Positions 36,174 through 44,783 of a DNA stretch of 64,000 bases are shown here, in pieces (within the stretch, counting starts at the first letter, position 1; each line of letters opens with the position of its first letter). The position numbers were made by a program, and so were the translations under genes. The notes under the pieces are model-generated. The model worked only from the letters and a program-made list of their open reading frames with translations. It made no database searches and was not told where the DNA came from. The DNA lies in assembly GCA_041603535.1 (NCBI GenBank), contig JBFIEE010000001.1, positions 48,883-112,882 of the forward strand. The letters run 5' to 3'. Source of the DNA: HB2-32-21 sp041603535. GTDB taxonomy: Bacteria; Pseudomonadota; Gammaproteobacteria; Pseudomonadales; Porticoccaceae.

Positions 36174-37145
36174 TTAGATTTCCTCAGACTCGCGTGTTTT
36201 TATAATTAAAGCCATATCATGGGTAGCTTTGACCAGCGCATCAACGGTACCGGGTTCGCTGGACGCATGACCCGCATCACGAATCACCTCCAGTTTCAGC
36301 TGGGGCCAGGCAGCCTTCAAATCAAAAGCCTGCCTGACCGGACAAACAATATCGTAACGCCCATGGACTGCAACGGCGGGGATATGGGCAATTTTACCAA
36401 CGTTGTCCAGTATTTCATTCTCTGCCAAAAAGCACTGGTTCATAAAGTAATGGGCTTCAATACGCGCCATCGCCAGGGCCACGTGGGAACTGCCCAAGCG
36501 CTCGACAACGTGGCGGTTGGGCTGCAGGGTGGCGCAGCGAGCCTCCCACAGTGACCACGCCCTGGCCGCTCGCGCCCGCTGCAACTCGTCATCGCCAGTT
36601 AATCGCCGGTGGTAAGCCGCCAGCAGGTTACCCCGCTCGGCGACGTCGATGGGTGCCAGGAAATCGTTCCAGTAATCGGGGAAAATCTCACTGGCGCCAA
36701 ACTGATAAAACCAGGCAACATCGCCCGGACGACACAGAAAAATACCACGCAGCACCATGCCCAGCACTCTGTCCGGATGACTTTGCGCATACAGCAAACT
36801 CAGTGTAGAACCCCAGGAGCCGCCAAACAGCACCCAGCGGTCAATGCCCAAAGTTTCGCGAATCAACTCTATATCTGCGATCAAGTCCCGGGTAGTATTT
36901 TGCTCAAGACTGGCATGGGGTTGCGAGCGTCCACTGCCCCGTTGATCAAACAAAATAATGCGATAAACCTCGGGGTCAAAAAAGCAGCGGTCTTTTTCCG
37001 AACAACCGGCACCCGGACCACCATGGACAAACAACACCGGCAACCCATCGTCCTTACCGCTTTCCTCAACGTAGAGCGTGTGGTGGCCTGTAACCGCCAC
37101 TTTGTGAGTGGCATAAGGTCCGATTGCCGGGTAATGGATACGCAT
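36174..37145 (-). CDS. pip: Prolyl aminopeptidase (proline iminopeptidase)
   Basis: Alpha/beta hydrolase releasing N-terminal proline from peptides. From ATG 37145 it is 323 residues (MRIHYPAIGPYATHKV...), family length; fifteen more codons upstream are open but not domain-like. Oxyanion region HGGPGAGC, nucleophile motif GGSWGSTLSLLYAQ, catalytic Asp in HGRYDIVCP and His in DAGHASSEP. Cytoplasmic. It is probably co-transcribed with dtd. Confidence 0.95.
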   Translation of the reverse strand: MRIHYPAIGPYATHKVAVTGHHTLYVEESGKDDGLPVLFVHGGPGAGCSEKDRCFFDPEVYRIILFDQRGSGRSQPHASLEQNTTRDLIADIELIRETLGIDRWVLFGGSWGSTLSLLYAQSHPDRVLGMVLRGIFLCRPGDVAWFYQFGASEIFPDYWNDFLAPIDVAERGNLLAAYHRRLTGDDELQRARAARAWSLWEARCATLQPNRHVVERLGSSHVALAMARIEAHYFMNQCFLAENEILDNVGKIAHIPAVAVHGRYDIVCPVRQAFDLKAAWPQLKLEVIRDAGHASSEPGTVDALVKATHDMALIIKTRESEEI

Positions 37146-37305
37146 AGGCTTATTCCGTGTATTTAAGTTGCAAACCCAACTTAGAAGCATAAAACAATGA
37201 GGGGCGCTTAACGCTTAAACAGCAGATGGAAGCAAAAACGGGTGTGTTACCGTTGTATGCTCAATACCCCACCTCGGCACAGCAACATAAGGCAGGCATT
37301 CACAA

Positions 37306-37911
37306 ATGGCAATCTCCAACATCACTCGGCAGCGTTGCACCTGGTCCAGCGGTGATGAACTTTATGAGCAATACCATGACACAGAGTGGGGCGTCCCCTG
37401 CTACGATGATGCCACGTTGTTTGAGTTCCTGGTACTGGAAAGCGCCCAGGCTGGCTTGTCGTGGATCACCATCCTTCGCAAACGCGACAATTATCGTTGC
37501 GCCTTTGCCAATTTCAACGCTGCCAAAGTCGCCCGCTTTAACAAGCGCAGCGTCGAACGGCTGATGAATGACTCCGGTATTGTACGCAACCGGCTTAAGA
37601 TCGAGGCGGCGATCAGCAACGCTCGACATTTCCTCGATCTGCAGGCCAGTCATGGCAGCTTTGCCAACTACCTGTGGAATTTCGTTGACGGTGAACCTGT
37701 ACAGAACCGCTGGCAATCCATGGCTGATGTTCCGGCCACAACTCCCATTTCGGATACCATCAGCAAAGACATGAAAAAGCGGGGCTTTCGCTTTTTTGGC
37801 TCCACCATTTGCTATGCCCATATGCAAGCTACAGGCATGGTTAACGATCACATAATCAGCTGCTTTCGCCATGCTGACTGCACGGCGAGTAAAACGACTC
37901 GGAAAAACTAA
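37306..37911 (+). CDS. tag: DNA-3-methyladenine glycosylase I
   Basis: Base-excision repair enzyme removing 3-methyladenine. It has 201 residues. Motifs: RCTW near the N-terminus, YHDTEWGVPCYDD, FEFLVLESAQAGLSWITILRKR, and the C-terminal FRFFGSTICYAHMQATGMVNDH with His and Cys of the structural zinc site. Divergent from pip across a 160-bp spacer. Confidence 0.96.
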   Translation: MAISNITRQRCTWSSGDELYEQYHDTEWGVPCYDDATLFEFLVLESAQAGLSWITILRKRDNYRCAFANFNAAKVARFNKRSVERLMNDSGIVRNRLKIEAAISNARHFLDLQASHGSFANYLWNFVDGEPVQNRWQSMADVPATTPISDTISKDMKKRGFRFFGSTICYAHMQATGMVNDHIISCFRHADCTASKTTRKN

Positions 37912-38017
37912 TCATATCCTACGTGCACAATTGGGGTGATCACTGCGCGGATGACAGTGAACAAAAAAGAGCTATAGTGGACACTAATAACAACCTCCCT
38001 TTTGTCAGGAAAACCTC

Positions 38018-38491
38018 ATGAAAAAATCCACCGCTACCCTTGTCCAGGAAATGCTCGACCGAGAAGCCATCCGCGACCTGCCCATACTCTACTGCCACTA
38101 CGTCTGGCAGAACGACGTCAAGGCCATGGTTAACCTGTTTACTGAAGACGGCTCGATTGGCATTGACGACGGCACCATTCCGAACACCAAAGGCCGCAAA
38201 AACCTCATAAAAATGTATGAAAAAGCCCTCGGCGACCTGGCGCCACGGCCGTTTATTCATAACCACGTGGTAAACCTGGACGGACCTGACCAGGCCTCCG
38301 GCACCTGTTATGTGGAAATTCGCGGCATCACCGATGGCAAAAGCATTATCGGCGCGGGTTATTACAATGACGAATACCGCAAGGTAGATGGTGACTGGAA
38401 ATTTCTGTCACGGGACGTAAAAATGTACTACATGGTGCCGCTGGAAAAAGGCTGGGCGGAAAAAGTGCTCAAGGGCAAAAAGAAAAAATAG
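38018..38491 (+). CDS. NTF2-like / SnoaL-like family protein
   Basis: 157-residue cone-shaped NTF2-like protein by inspection: an N-terminal helix (LDREAIRDLPILYCHYVWQNDVKAMVNLF) leading into TEDGSIGID, then beta strands FIHNHVVNLDG and YNDEYRKVDGDWKF. These folds include polyketide cyclases, dehydratases and ligand-binding proteins, so no function can be given. The tail is lysine-rich (VLKGKKKK). Good AGGA spacing before ATG 38018. Confidence 0.78.
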   Translation: MKKSTATLVQEMLDREAIRDLPILYCHYVWQNDVKAMVNLFTEDGSIGIDDGTIPNTKGRKNLIKMYEKALGDLAPRPFIHNHVVNLDGPDQASGTCYVEIRGITDGKSIIGAGYYNDEYRKVDGDWKFLSRDVKMYYMVPLEKGWAEKVLKGKKKK

Positions 38492-38562
38492 CGCGGAGAG
38501 TTTCTACACAGACTGCTCGCTTTTGAGGCTCACTGTGCAATTGCTGTTCTATTACCACAACC

Positions 38563-38593
38563 GACTTAGCTGATCAGACAGCCCAGCTAAGTC
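38563..38593. repeat. Perfect 10-bp inverted repeat between convergent genes
   Basis: GACTTAGCTG (38563-38572) and CAGCTAAGTC (38584-38593) pair perfectly with an 11-base loop, between the NTF2-like and typA 3' ends. No T-run follows, so an intrinsic terminator is not proven, but the position fits a shared bidirectional one. Confidence 0.5.
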
Positions 38594-38642
38594 AGTTGGC
38601 AATTCCGCGGCATGAACGAACGCGTTGCATTAACAATTCAGC

Positions 38643-40457
38643 CTATCGTCCAGCCCTTTTGCGCTCATTTTCGGTAAGCAGCTTTTTGCGGACGCGAATA
38701 TGGTGGGGTGTCACTTCGACCAGCTCATCTTCTTCGATAAACTCGAGCGCCTGCTCCAGCGTATGGCGAATCGGTGGCACCAGGGTCAGCGCTTCATCGG
38801 TGCCAGCAGCGCGTATGTTGGTGAGCTGCTTACCCTTGGTCGGGTTCACGGCGAGATCGTTGTTACGGGAGTGAATACCAATAATCTGGCCTTCATAAAT
38901 GTCTTCGGCATGACCGAGGAACATACGGCCTCGCTCCTGCAGGTTAAACAGCGAGTAGGCCAATGTTTTGCCTTTTACCATCGACACCAGCACGCCATTT
39001 TGGCGAGACACAACATTGCCAGATTTAACAGGTCCGTAGTGATCAAAAATGCTAGTCATAATGCCTGAACCCGAAGTCAGTGTTAAAAAGTGACCGCGAA
39101 ATCCAATCAAGCCACGCGACGGAATCAGGAATTCAAGCTTGACGCGTCCTTTGCCGTCCGGCTCCAGGTTGCGTAGCTCGCCCTTGCGCAGGCCGAGCTC
39201 CTCCATTACTGCACCCTGATGCCGATCTTCAACGTCAATGATAACCTGCTCAAAGGGCTCGTGAATCTGGCCATCAACTTCTTTCTGGATTACTTCTGGA
39301 CGCGACACCGCAACTTCATAACCTTCACGGCGCATGGTTTCGATCAACACCGAGAGATGCAGCTCACCACGCCCTGAGACGCGAAACTTGTCCGGACTGT
39401 CGCCCGGTTTGACGCGCAACGCCACATTGTGGATGAGCTCCCGCTCAAGACGCTCCTTCAGGTTGCGTGAGGTCACGTACTTGCCGTCCAGGCCGGCAAA
39501 CGGCGAATCGTTGACCATAAACATCATGCTGACTGTCGGTTCGTCAACGGTCAGAGGCGGTAGCGCTTCCACACAATCGGGATCGCATAGCGTGTCGGAA
39601 ATACCTAGGCCATCGATACCGGTTACTGCAACTATGTCACCAGCCTCCGCCAGCGGCGTCTCGATCCTCTCCAGACCCATATAACCCTTGACACTGAGCA
39701 CTTTGCCTTTGCGAGTCTTGTTCTCGCTATCAACAACAATCACCTGCTGGTTCGGTGCCAGCCTACCCCGGGTGATTCGCCCAACACCGACAACACCCAC
39801 ATAACTGTCGTAATCCAGTGCGGAAACCTGCATTTGCAACGGGCCTTCCCGATCAACTTCTGGCGCGGGCACCTTGTCGGTAATCATCTCGAACAACGGC
39901 GTCATATCGTCCGCCAGCTGATCGGCAGACAGGCCCGCGACACCGTTCAACGCAGACGCGTAAATAACAGGAAAGTCCAGTTGTTCTTCAGTGGCGCCGA
40001 GGCGATCAAACAGGTCGAATACCTGATCAACCACCCAATCGGGGCGAGCACCCTGGCGATCCACCTTATTGACCACGAGGATCGGATTAAGACCCTGCTC
40101 AAAGGCCTTGGAGGTGACAAAACGTGTTTGCGGCATAGGCCCATCAACGGCATCCACCAACAGCAGCACCGAATCCACCATCGACAGCACGCGCTCTACC
40201 TCACCACCGAAGTCGGCATGACCCGGGGTGTCAACAATGTTGATACGGTAGCCATGCCACTGGATAGCGGTATTTTTGGCCAATATGGTGATGCCCCGTT
40301 CTTTTTCCTGGTCATTGGAATCCATGACGCGCTCGGCATTCAGGTCCTTGCGATCCAGGGTTCCAGACTGCCTTAGGAGTTTATCGACCAACGTCGTCTT
40401 ACCGTGGTCGACATGGGCAATGATCGCTATATTGCGGAGTTTCTGAACGTCAGACAT
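38643..40457 (-). CDS. typA: Translational GTPase TypA/BipA
   Basis: Ribosome-binding GTPase of the EF-G family that supports 50S assembly under stress and at low temperature. From ATG 40457 (MSDVQKLRNIAIIAHVDHGKTT) it has 604 residues, the family length; twenty upstream codons are open but not conserved. G1 AHVDHGKT, G3 DTPGHADF, G4 NKVD. The C-terminal BipA-specific domain carries SRGLIGFRGHFLTLTSGSGIM and ends in the positively charged RVRKKLLTENERKRAGR. Confidence 0.97.
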   Translation of the reverse strand: MSDVQKLRNIAIIAHVDHGKTTLVDKLLRQSGTLDRKDLNAERVMDSNDQEKERGITILAKNTAIQWHGYRINIVDTPGHADFGGEVERVLSMVDSVLLLVDAVDGPMPQTRFVTSKAFEQGLNPILVVNKVDRQGARPDWVVDQVFDLFDRLGATEEQLDFPVIYASALNGVAGLSADQLADDMTPLFEMITDKVPAPEVDREGPLQMQVSALDYDSYVGVVGVGRITRGRLAPNQQVIVVDSENKTRKGKVLSVKGYMGLERIETPLAEAGDIVAVTGIDGLGISDTLCDPDCVEALPPLTVDEPTVSMMFMVNDSPFAGLDGKYVTSRNLKERLERELIHNVALRVKPGDSPDKFRVSGRGELHLSVLIETMRREGYEVAVSRPEVIQKEVDGQIHEPFEQVIIDVEDRHQGAVMEELGLRKGELRNLEPDGKGRVKLEFLIPSRGLIGFRGHFLTLTSGSGIMTSIFDHYGPVKSGNVVSRQNGVLVSMVKGKTLAYSLFNLQERGRMFLGHAEDIYEGQIIGIHSRNNDLAVNPTKGKQLTNIRAAGTDEALTLVPPIRHTLEQALEFIEEDELVEVTPHHIRVRKKLLTENERKRAGR

Positions 40458-40646
40458 GGGAAAGGGTGCTGCAAAATTCGAGGCGCGGATTATAATGATT
40501 CCCACGCACGAAGTCACAACTATTTATCTGGCCGGGTCAATAGCTGATAGCGACCCGGCATACAGGGCATTGGCGCCACCAAAAACGACGGCGCGGGGGT
40601 ATTTTTCCGCCTGGCAGCCCGTCTGGCGTACCTGTTTAAGCCTCGC

Positions 40647-42104
40647 TCAAGATGAGGGCCGGTAGACGCCAAGATTCTGAAAACCCTGCTCATGAAGCAA
40701 CTCCGCATGCAGGCGACTCATCACCCCTTTCTCACAGTACAGCAGGTAGCGGTGGGTCTGATCAAGGCTCTTAAAACTCTTTTGCAGGGTGAAAAAAGGC
40801 ACTGCTTCGATCGCGACAGCCCCCGCTGTTAAAGGCTTACGCATGATCTCGTCAGGGTGGCGAATATCCAGAATCGTCATCTCGGGTTGCGGTGACGAAA
40901 AAACCTCGACACTCGGCAGGTCGGCAAGGTTGCCCATTAATTCGTCAATATTTTCCTCGCGTCGACTGCCGATGGCATGCTCAAGCACCGCAAAATTGAA
41001 TTTCTCCTCCTCGCGTGCGATGCGCTCGGGTTTGGCCCGCGTAGTGGGTTTAACGGAAATAACGCCACAGTATTCCGGCATGTTCGCCGCGAAATCTGCT
41101 GTACCGATGGCCCGGGCAATATTGATAATGTCGTTTTTGTCCATGGTGACCAGCGGTCGGATGGTCAGCAGATCCGTGACTGAATCAATGACAGCTAAAT
41201 TTGGCAAGGTTTGGCTGGACACCTGAGCAATACTTTCACCCGTTACCAGGGCGCCAACCTTCCAGTCATTCGCCACCTCGGTGGCGGCGCGGAACATCAT
41301 GCGTTTTAGCACGACACCCATCTGTGAGTTATCTACCGTGGTGAGAATTTCAGCCACCACACTCTCAAATGGCACCGTAATAAATTTGACCCGATGCGAG
41401 GATCCATACTTGTCCCACAGGTACCAGGCAACTTCCTTGACACCCAGCTCATGGGCGCGACCGCCAAGGTTAAAAAAGCAGAAATGGCTGCGCAGACCCC
41501 GCCTCATCGTAAGGAAGGTAGCAACACTGGAGTCGAACCCGCCCGAAATCAGCGACAACACCGGCTCTTGTGTACCCAGCGGAAAGCCGCCAAGTCCCTG
41601 CGTGGTTTGTTCGACGATGTAAAGCTGTTCGCCGCGAATATCCAGACGGATGGTCAGTTCGGGATCAACCAGTTTGACCTTTGCCGAAGCGGCACGCTGC
41701 AACAGTCGACCACCAATCTGGCGCTCCGCTTCAACCGAGTTGAACGCATGCTTGCCAGTCCGCTTAATCCGCACGCAAAAGGTGGCGCCTGTCAGGCGCT
41801 CTTCGTAGGTAGCCCAGACCAGATCAGCGATGTAGTCAAAATCGCCAAGAGGGTGATGCGCAACCCGCGAGAAGTTAGCGATACCCGGTGTCGTCGCCAA
41901 TAGGCGCTCTATCCCCGCCGCACTGACCCCGTCGTCATCGGCGGTCAACACGTCCAGCTTGTCCCACTCGCTGTGCACCTGGGCGGCGTAACCTCGGTCA
42001 CTAATCAGTCGGCGCAAGTTATCCCGCAGCTGCTTGATAAAGCGCTTTCTCACCGGCGCACTTTTGATAATAATTTCCGGGAAGAGTTTGACGACAAAGT
42101 GCAT
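40647..42104 (-). CDS. thiI: tRNA uridine 4-sulfurtransferase ThiI
   Basis: Makes 4-thiouridine at tRNA position 8 and feeds sulfur to thiamine synthesis. From ATG 42104 it has 485 residues. N-terminal ferredoxin-like/THUMP region (~1-165), PP-loop ATPase with SGGFDSSVATF (~185), the conserved CGVISVKPTTRAK cysteine (E. coli Cys344 counterpart) and a C-terminal rhodanese domain with the sulfur-carrying Cys in YCEKGVMSRL. The open frame continues upstream into the glnA control region, but MHFVVKLFPEI is the family start. Divergent from glnA. Confidence 0.96.
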   Translation of the reverse strand: MHFVVKLFPEIIIKSAPVRKRFIKQLRDNLRRLISDRGYAAQVHSEWDKLDVLTADDDGVSAAGIERLLATTPGIANFSRVAHHPLGDFDYIADLVWATYEERLTGATFCVRIKRTGKHAFNSVEAERQIGGRLLQRAASAKVKLVDPELTIRLDIRGEQLYIVEQTTQGLGGFPLGTQEPVLSLISGGFDSSVATFLTMRRGLRSHFCFFNLGGRAHELGVKEVAWYLWDKYGSSHRVKFITVPFESVVAEILTTVDNSQMGVVLKRMMFRAATEVANDWKVGALVTGESIAQVSSQTLPNLAVIDSVTDLLTIRPLVTMDKNDIINIARAIGTADFAANMPEYCGVISVKPTTRAKPERIAREEEKFNFAVLEHAIGSRREENIDELMGNLADLPSVEVFSSPQPEMTILDIRHPDEIMRKPLTAGAVAIEAVPFFTLQKSFKSLDQTHRYLLYCEKGVMSRLHAELLHEQGFQNLGVYRPSS

Positions 42105-42235
42105 GATTGAACAAAGCCTGCTGGCTGGAGAGGGCGGGATTATAGACCCCCATCGGCATCTGACAAACCACTCTACTGACGCGTTCAGAAAGTTCGCGTA
42201 GAATACCCGAGCTGAGCAAAGGGATACCTCGAATC

Positions 42236-42280
42236 GCCCGAAATTGGTGCACAAAAACAAACATGCACCAATTATGAGCA
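42236..42280 (+). promoter_or_regulatory. Tandem NtrC-type enhancer sites upstream of glnA
   Basis: Two sites of the form GCAC-N7-GTGC with one mismatch each: GCCC-N7-GTGC at 42236-42250 and GCAC-N7-GAGC at 42265-42279. Their centres are 29 bp apart, about -127 and -98 from the predicted sigma54 start. Their inner arms also form a perfect 10-bp inverted repeat (42242-42251 with 42264-42273). Spacing and distance resemble the enterobacterial glnA enhancer. Presumed ligand is phosphorylated NtrC encoded downstream at 45875. Confidence 0.75.
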
Positions 42281-42343
42281 TGCCGGCGACCCTGACATCC
42301 AGCAGTAAGTACCTGCGCGGCCCAGTTTATATGTGCAAGCCCG

Positions 42344-42359
42344 TGGCACAGGTTTTGCT
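42344..42359 (+). promoter_or_regulatory. Sigma54 promoter of glnA
   Basis: TGGCAC-N5-TTGCT with the invariant GG (42345-42346) and GC (42357-42358) separated by exactly 10 bases, followed by a T-run. It is nearly identical to the known glnAp2 sequence. The predicted start is about 42370, giving a ~115-base leader to glnA. Confidence 0.88.
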
Positions 42360-42484
42360 TTTTGATAAAGCTCCAAGGAGGCAACGGTCGCCACAGCATG
42401 GTGCGGCGACACGCCCCCAATTAGCCCACCGCCCAGACGGGAGGTGAGAGAAAACAACACAATGATTCCCGATCTGGAGGAAAT

Positions 42485-43891
42485 ATGTCCACACAAACCC
42501 TGAAACTCCTTAAGGAAAGCGAAGCTGGCTGGGTCGACCTGCGCTTCACCGACACGAAAGGCAAAGAACAACACCTCACTATTCCTGCCAGCGAAATCAA
42601 AGAGAACTTCTTTGAAGAAGGCAAAATGTTTGACGGCTCATCCATCGCAGGCTGGAAAGGCATCAACGAATCCGACATGATCCTGATGCCTGATGACAGA
42701 ACGTCCGTCCTTGACCCATTTACCGATGAGCCTACCGTCATCCTCCGCTGCGGAATTTTCGAGCCGACTACCATGCAGGGTTACAACCGTGACCCACGCT
42801 CCATCGCGACCCGCGCCGAAGACTATATGAAGTCTACCGGTATTGCGGACAACGTCCTGTTCGGTCCAGAACCCGAATTCTTCGTGTTTGACGACATCAA
42901 ATGGGGCGCCAGTATCAGTGGCGCTTTTTACAAAATAAGCTCGGAAGAAGCTGCCTGGGCCACCGAACACGACTTCACAGACGGCAATATGGGCCACCGT
43001 CCAGGCGTGAAAGGTGGTTATTTCCCTGTGCCGCCGGTCGACTCCCTGCACGATTTGCGGGCAGCGATGTGTGGCGCCATGACCCAAATGGGCCTGGTTG
43101 TTGAAGTACATCATCACGAGGTAGGTACGGCTGGTCAGTGCGAAATTGGTGTTGGCGCCAACACCCTTACCCTGAAAGCCGACGAGGTTCAGATCCTCAA
43201 GTATTGCGTCCACAACGTCGCTCACGCCTACGGTAAAACAGCGACTTTTATGCCCAAACCGCTGGTTGGTGATAACGGCTCTGGCATGCATTGCCATCAG
43301 TCGCTATCCAAAAACGGCACCAACATCTTCGCCGGTGACGTCTACGCTGGCATGTCCGAAACAGCGCTATTTTATATCGGCGGCATCATCAAACACGCCC
43401 GCGCCCTGAACGCTTTTACCAACGCTTCCACTAACTCGTACAAGCGCCTGGTGCCCGGCTTTGAAGCGCCCGTCATGCTGGCCTACTCGGCGCGTAATCG
43501 CTCGGCTTCCATCCGCATCCCCTTCGTGCCCAACCCCAAGGCACGACGTATAGAGGTACGTTTTCCGGACCCGACCGCCAACCCCTACCTGGCGTTCTCT
43601 GCCATGTTGATGGCTGGCCTTGACGGCATCCAGAATAAAATTCATCCTGGCGACGCGGCAGATAAAGATCTGTACGACCTGCCAGCCGAAGAAGCCAAAG
43701 CCATCCCAACAGTTTGCTCTTCACTTGAGCAGGCGCTGGATGCCCTCGACGCCGACCGCGAATTCCTGACCAGGGGCGGAGTGATGGATGACGATACAAT
43801 AGACGCGTATATCAAACTGAAAAGATCAGAAGTTGAAAGGGTCAACATGACCACTCACCCTGTTGAGTTCGATATGTACTACAGCGTGTAA
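42485..43891 (+). CDS. glnA: Glutamine synthetase, type I
   Basis: ATP-dependent glutamate + ammonia to glutamine; dodecameric cytosolic enzyme. It has 468 residues. Markers: MFDGSSIAGWKGINESDM, the metal-site FGPEPEFFVFDD, ATP region KPLVGDNGSGMHCHQSL and RNRSASIRIP. Tyr397 in DLYDLPAEEAK is the adenylylation site, at the same residue number as in E. coli, so activity should be under GlnE control. ATG 42485 has GGAGG just upstream. Transcription is from the sigma54 promoter with NtrC sites described here; an intrinsic terminator follows. Confidence 0.98.
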   Translation: MSTQTLKLLKESEAGWVDLRFTDTKGKEQHLTIPASEIKENFFEEGKMFDGSSIAGWKGINESDMILMPDDRTSVLDPFTDEPTVILRCGIFEPTTMQGYNRDPRSIATRAEDYMKSTGIADNVLFGPEPEFFVFDDIKWGASISGAFYKISSEEAAWATEHDFTDGNMGHRPGVKGGYFPVPPVDSLHDLRAAMCGAMTQMGLVVEVHHHEVGTAGQCEIGVGANTLTLKADEVQILKYCVHNVAHAYGKTATFMPKPLVGDNGSGMHCHQSLSKNGTNIFAGDVYAGMSETALFYIGGIIKHARALNAFTNASTNSYKRLVPGFEAPVMLAYSARNRSASIRIPFVPNPKARRIEVRFPDPTANPYLAFSAMLMAGLDGIQNKIHPGDAADKDLYDLPAEEAKAIPTVCSSLEQALDALDADREFLTRGGVMDDDTIDAYIKLKRSEVERVNMTTHPVEFDMYYSV

Positions 43892-43950
43892 CGTACCCCG
43901 CTATGTCTGATTAATCCAGCCAGGCTGATTAACTCAGTCACAAAGCGCGA

Positions 43951-43987
43951 AAAAAAGCCCGTCATTCAGAGAATGACGGGCTTTTTC
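43951..43987 (+). terminator. Intrinsic terminator of glnA
   Basis: AGCCCGTCATTC and GAATGACGGGCT form a 12-bp perfect stem with a 3-base loop (about 43956-43982), flanked by an A-run on the left and CTTTTTCTTTT on the right. A classic rho-independent terminator, 60 bp after the glnA stop; the left A-run makes it potentially bidirectional. Confidence 0.93.
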
Positions 43988-44041
43988 TTTTGTCCAAGTA
44001 CAAGTACTCTCACTGTGCGAGTAATGAGTAAGGGAAGCAAA

Positions 44042-44611
44042 ATGGATATCTCACCACGCTTATTGAGAATTTTACTGACCGCAAGCCTGACCGCTACCCT
44101 GGTCGCGGCGCGCTCGACAGTAGCTGCCGACACCACGCCGATGTATCGCGTGATCGATGAGCAGGGCCGCGTCACCTACACTGACTCGCCACCAGCCAAC
44201 AGCACGTCTGAGCCGATCAAGCTGTCACCCATCAACACGCAGCCGGCGGCAATAACACCCCAGACAAAGCAGCCCGAGCAAGTAGTTGGCGCGGCGTATT
44301 CGGTGAGTCGCATAACCCAGCCCGCCCAGAACGCGACTATCCCGCCAGGTCAGCTGGATGTGATCGTACAAATAGAACTGGAGCCGCAACTTCAATCGGG
44401 CCACCTGGTAAAGCTCTATCACAATGGCCGCCTTTACGGCACGCCAACATCAGCCAGCTCCTTTTCGCTGACCAGCCTGATCCGCGGACAGCACCAGTTA
44501 CAGGCTGAAATCATTGATGCCGATGGCAACATAAAAGCAACCACACAAACTGTTGTTTTCCACGTCAAACGCACTTCCGCGCAACATCCAAAAGCCCAGA
44601 AAGCCAAATAG
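44042..44611 (+). CDS. DUF4124 domain protein (exported)
   Basis: 189 residues from ATG 44042, which has AAGGGA before it. Signal peptide (~1-32, ending VAA), DUF4124 domain (MYRVIDEQGRVTYTDSPP, the typical YRW.D..G..HYSD-like pattern), a Pro/Gln-rich linker (~65-95) and a C-terminal Ig-like beta domain (~100-175). DUF4124 genes between glnA and ntrB are a common gammaproteobacterial arrangement. Function unknown; envelope location expected. Confidence 0.88.
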   Translation: MDISPRLLRILLTASLTATLVAARSTVAADTTPMYRVIDEQGRVTYTDSPPANSTSEPIKLSPINTQPAAITPQTKQPEQVVGAAYSVSRITQPAQNATIPPGQLDVIVQIELEPQLQSGHLVKLYHNGRLYGTPTSASSFSLTSLIRGQHQLQAEIIDADGNIKATTQTVVFHVKRTSAQHPKAQKAK

Positions 44612-44624
44612 TTATCCTTCATAC

Positions 44625-44665
44625 GCACCATTATGGTGCCTTGTTCTGATCAAATGCCCTACAAT
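44625..44665 (+). promoter_or_regulatory. NtrC operator and candidate -10 of ntrBC
   Basis: GCACCATTATGGTGC at 44625-44639 is an exact GCAC-N7-GTGC site. A good -10 hexamer TACAAT lies at 44660-44665, so the site is centred near -40 of the predicted start (~44672), overlapping the -35 position. No strong -35 is seen. This is the layout of autorepression by NtrC, as in the enterobacterial glnL promoter. Confidence 0.72.
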
Positions 44666-44783
44666 GGCCTCAAGTGCTGCTGCAAAACCGGGCATTTCCT
44701 GCACCTCCGCCATGGCCCGCAAATTGCAGACTGAAAGGCAGGCTCATAATCACGTTATTTCACATCGCGCCCCGATCACAACG

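Noticed and set aside
42638..43297. 219-residue minus-strand frame inside glnA
   Set aside because: Antisense to an unmistakable glutamine synthetase.
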